NCBI RefSeq assembly: GCF_002101595.1 | Contig: NZ_LQOM01000040.1 | Span: 1-64,000 of the forward strand | Direction of reading: 5' to 3' | Source of the DNA: Mycobacterium celatum | GTDB lineage: Bacteria > Actinomycetota > Actinomycetes > Mycobacteriales > Mycobacteriaceae | DNA length: 64,000 bases | In this document: in pieces, positions 61,549 through 64,000 of the stretch | Layout: the number at the start of each line of letters is the position of its first letter | Numbering within the stretch: the first letter of the stretch is position 1 | Translations under genes and position numbers: made by a program | The notes under the pieces: model-generated | What the model was told of the DNA's origin: nothing | The model's input: the letters and a program-made list of their open reading frames with translations, nothing else | Database searches by the model: none

Positions 61549-61569
61549 CTTGAGTGTACCTGGCTCAAC
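61549..61569 (+). promoter_or_regulatory. HAIR-like HspR site 1 upstream of dnaK
   Basis: CTTGAGT-N7-GCTCAAC matches the HspR-associated inverted repeat (HAIR) consensus CTTGAGT-N7-ACTCAAG in 12 of 14 positions. HspR, a MerR-like repressor, holds dnaK-grpE-dnaJ down with help from DnaK itself. The site lies 97 bases before the dnaK start. Confidence 0.75.
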
Positions 61570-61604
61570 TAACGGCTTGACAGCACCGCAGCGCCGGAGG
61601 CAGG

Positions 61605-61625
61605 CTTGAGCGGGGTTCACTCAGC
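61605..61625 (+). promoter_or_regulatory. HAIR-like HspR site 2 upstream of dnaK
   Basis: CTTGAGC-N7-ACTCAGC is a second HAIR-like repeat 56 bases downstream of the first and 40 bases before dnaK. It matches the consensus in 11 of 14 positions. A TTGACA at 61577-61582 between the two is a possible -35 box, though no good -10 follows at the usual distance. Confidence 0.65.
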
Positions 61626-61665
61626 GTAGTGCAATACGAAGCTCGACTATCAGGGAGGATTCACC

Positions 61666-63524
<1,859 letters not shown>

Positions 63525-63528
<4 letters not shown>

Positions 63529-64000
63529 CGGAAGGCAATCCACGCGAACAGGTAACGGTCACCGACAAGCGGCGGATTGATCCGGAAACCGGCGAGGTGC
63601 GTCACGCAGCTTCCGAGCCGGCCCCCAGCGGGCCGGCTCCGGAGGCTGCGACGGCCTCGGCGGCTCCCGACACCGCCGACAAGGTCGCCGAGCTGACTGC
63701 CGACCTGCAGCGCGTGCACGCTGACTTCGCCAACTACCGCAAGCGTGCGCTGCGCGACCAGCAGGCGGCGGCCGATCGGGCCAAGGCCACCGTGGTCAGC
63801 CAATTGCTGGGCGTGCTCGACGATCTCGACCGGGCGCGCAGTCACGGTGACTTGGAGTCGGGTCCGCTGAAGTCGGTCGCCGACAAGCTGACCAGTGCGC
63901 TGAACGGATTGGGGTTGACGGCGTTCGGCGCCGAGGGCGACGACTTCGACCCGGCGCTGCACGAGGCCGTCCAGCACGAGGGTGACGGCGCCGAGGGCTC
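63525..64000 (+). CDS. grpE: GrpE nucleotide exchange factor, 5' part
   Basis: GTG 63525 overlaps the dnaK stop. The 158 codons in the window show a disordered N-terminus (VTEGNPREQVTVTDKRRIDP, Pro/Ala-rich), then the long GrpE helix (VAELTADLQRVHADFANYRKR) and the start of the C-terminal beta domain (LDDLDRARSHGDLESGPLKS, FDPALHEAV). GrpE releases ADP from DnaK. The gene runs off the right edge; dnaJ1 would follow. Confidence 0.96.

Overview
The window is a GC-rich chromosomal segment from a mycobacterium, probably a slow-growing non-tuberculous species. It follows the gene order I recall for M. tuberculosis from esxH (Rv0288) to grpE (Rv0351), with several insertions, losses and rearrangements. 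Almost every base is coding, genes often overlap by 1-4 bases (ATGA, GTGA), and GTG starts are common. Rv numbers below come from remembered synteny and protein features, not from a search.

Layout. (1) 1-4853: the 3' part of the ESX-3 type VII secretion operon (esxH end, espG3, eccD3, mycP3, eccE3). (2) 4850-10728: an alpha/beta hydrolase coupled to an inserted amidohydrolase, tam, a Stf0-type sulfotransferase with a sulfatase, and a BluB-like nitroreductase. (3) 10826-15595: a small GerW/YtfJ-like protein, then a minus-strand block with a two-FHA-domain ABC exporter (Rv1747-like) followed by two proteins that look like ESX-associated factors. (4) 15804-28486: exported and envelope proteins (a frameshifted Rv0309-like protein, a GH16 glucanase, an Rv0320-like protein, a GAPVP-repeat protein, an L,D-transpeptidase), a SnoaL/TetR pair, an acyl-CoA ligase, an Hsp70-like membrane protein and the first of three paralogous Pro/Ala-rich membrane proteins. 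(5) 28957-30152: a small accessory island of two unknown genes plus the C-terminal remnant of a tyrosine integrase, abutting a tRNA-Gly. (6) 30230-43433: dcd, two further Pro/Ala-rich paralogues, udgA, a mycothiol-dependent enzyme, rmlA, an alanine/aspartate aminotransferase and etfD. (7) 43595-53823: a second Hsp70-like membrane protein, iniB-iniA-iniC, three tandem single-span proteins with poly-threonine tails, a luciferase-like oxidoreductase and lpqJ. (8) 53884-61417: an MBL-fold protein, a second luciferase-like oxidoreductase, a cox-type molybdenum hydroxylase operon whose large subunit is fused in frame to the front of an AnsP-type permease, and an acyl-CoA dehydrogenase. (9) 61549-64000: two HspR (HAIR)-like sites, dnaK and the start of grpE.

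Most notable features. Five proteins in 27 kb share a degenerate actin/Hsp70-type cytosolic domain, one membrane span and a long Pro/Thr/Ala/Gly outer tail; three small poly-Thr single-span proteins beside iniC have the same topology. The AnsP-CoxL chimera marks a deletion (or an assembly join). The integrase remnant beside tRNA-Gly dates the unknown two-gene module as imported DNA. A family of palindromic intergenic repeats sits after several genes.
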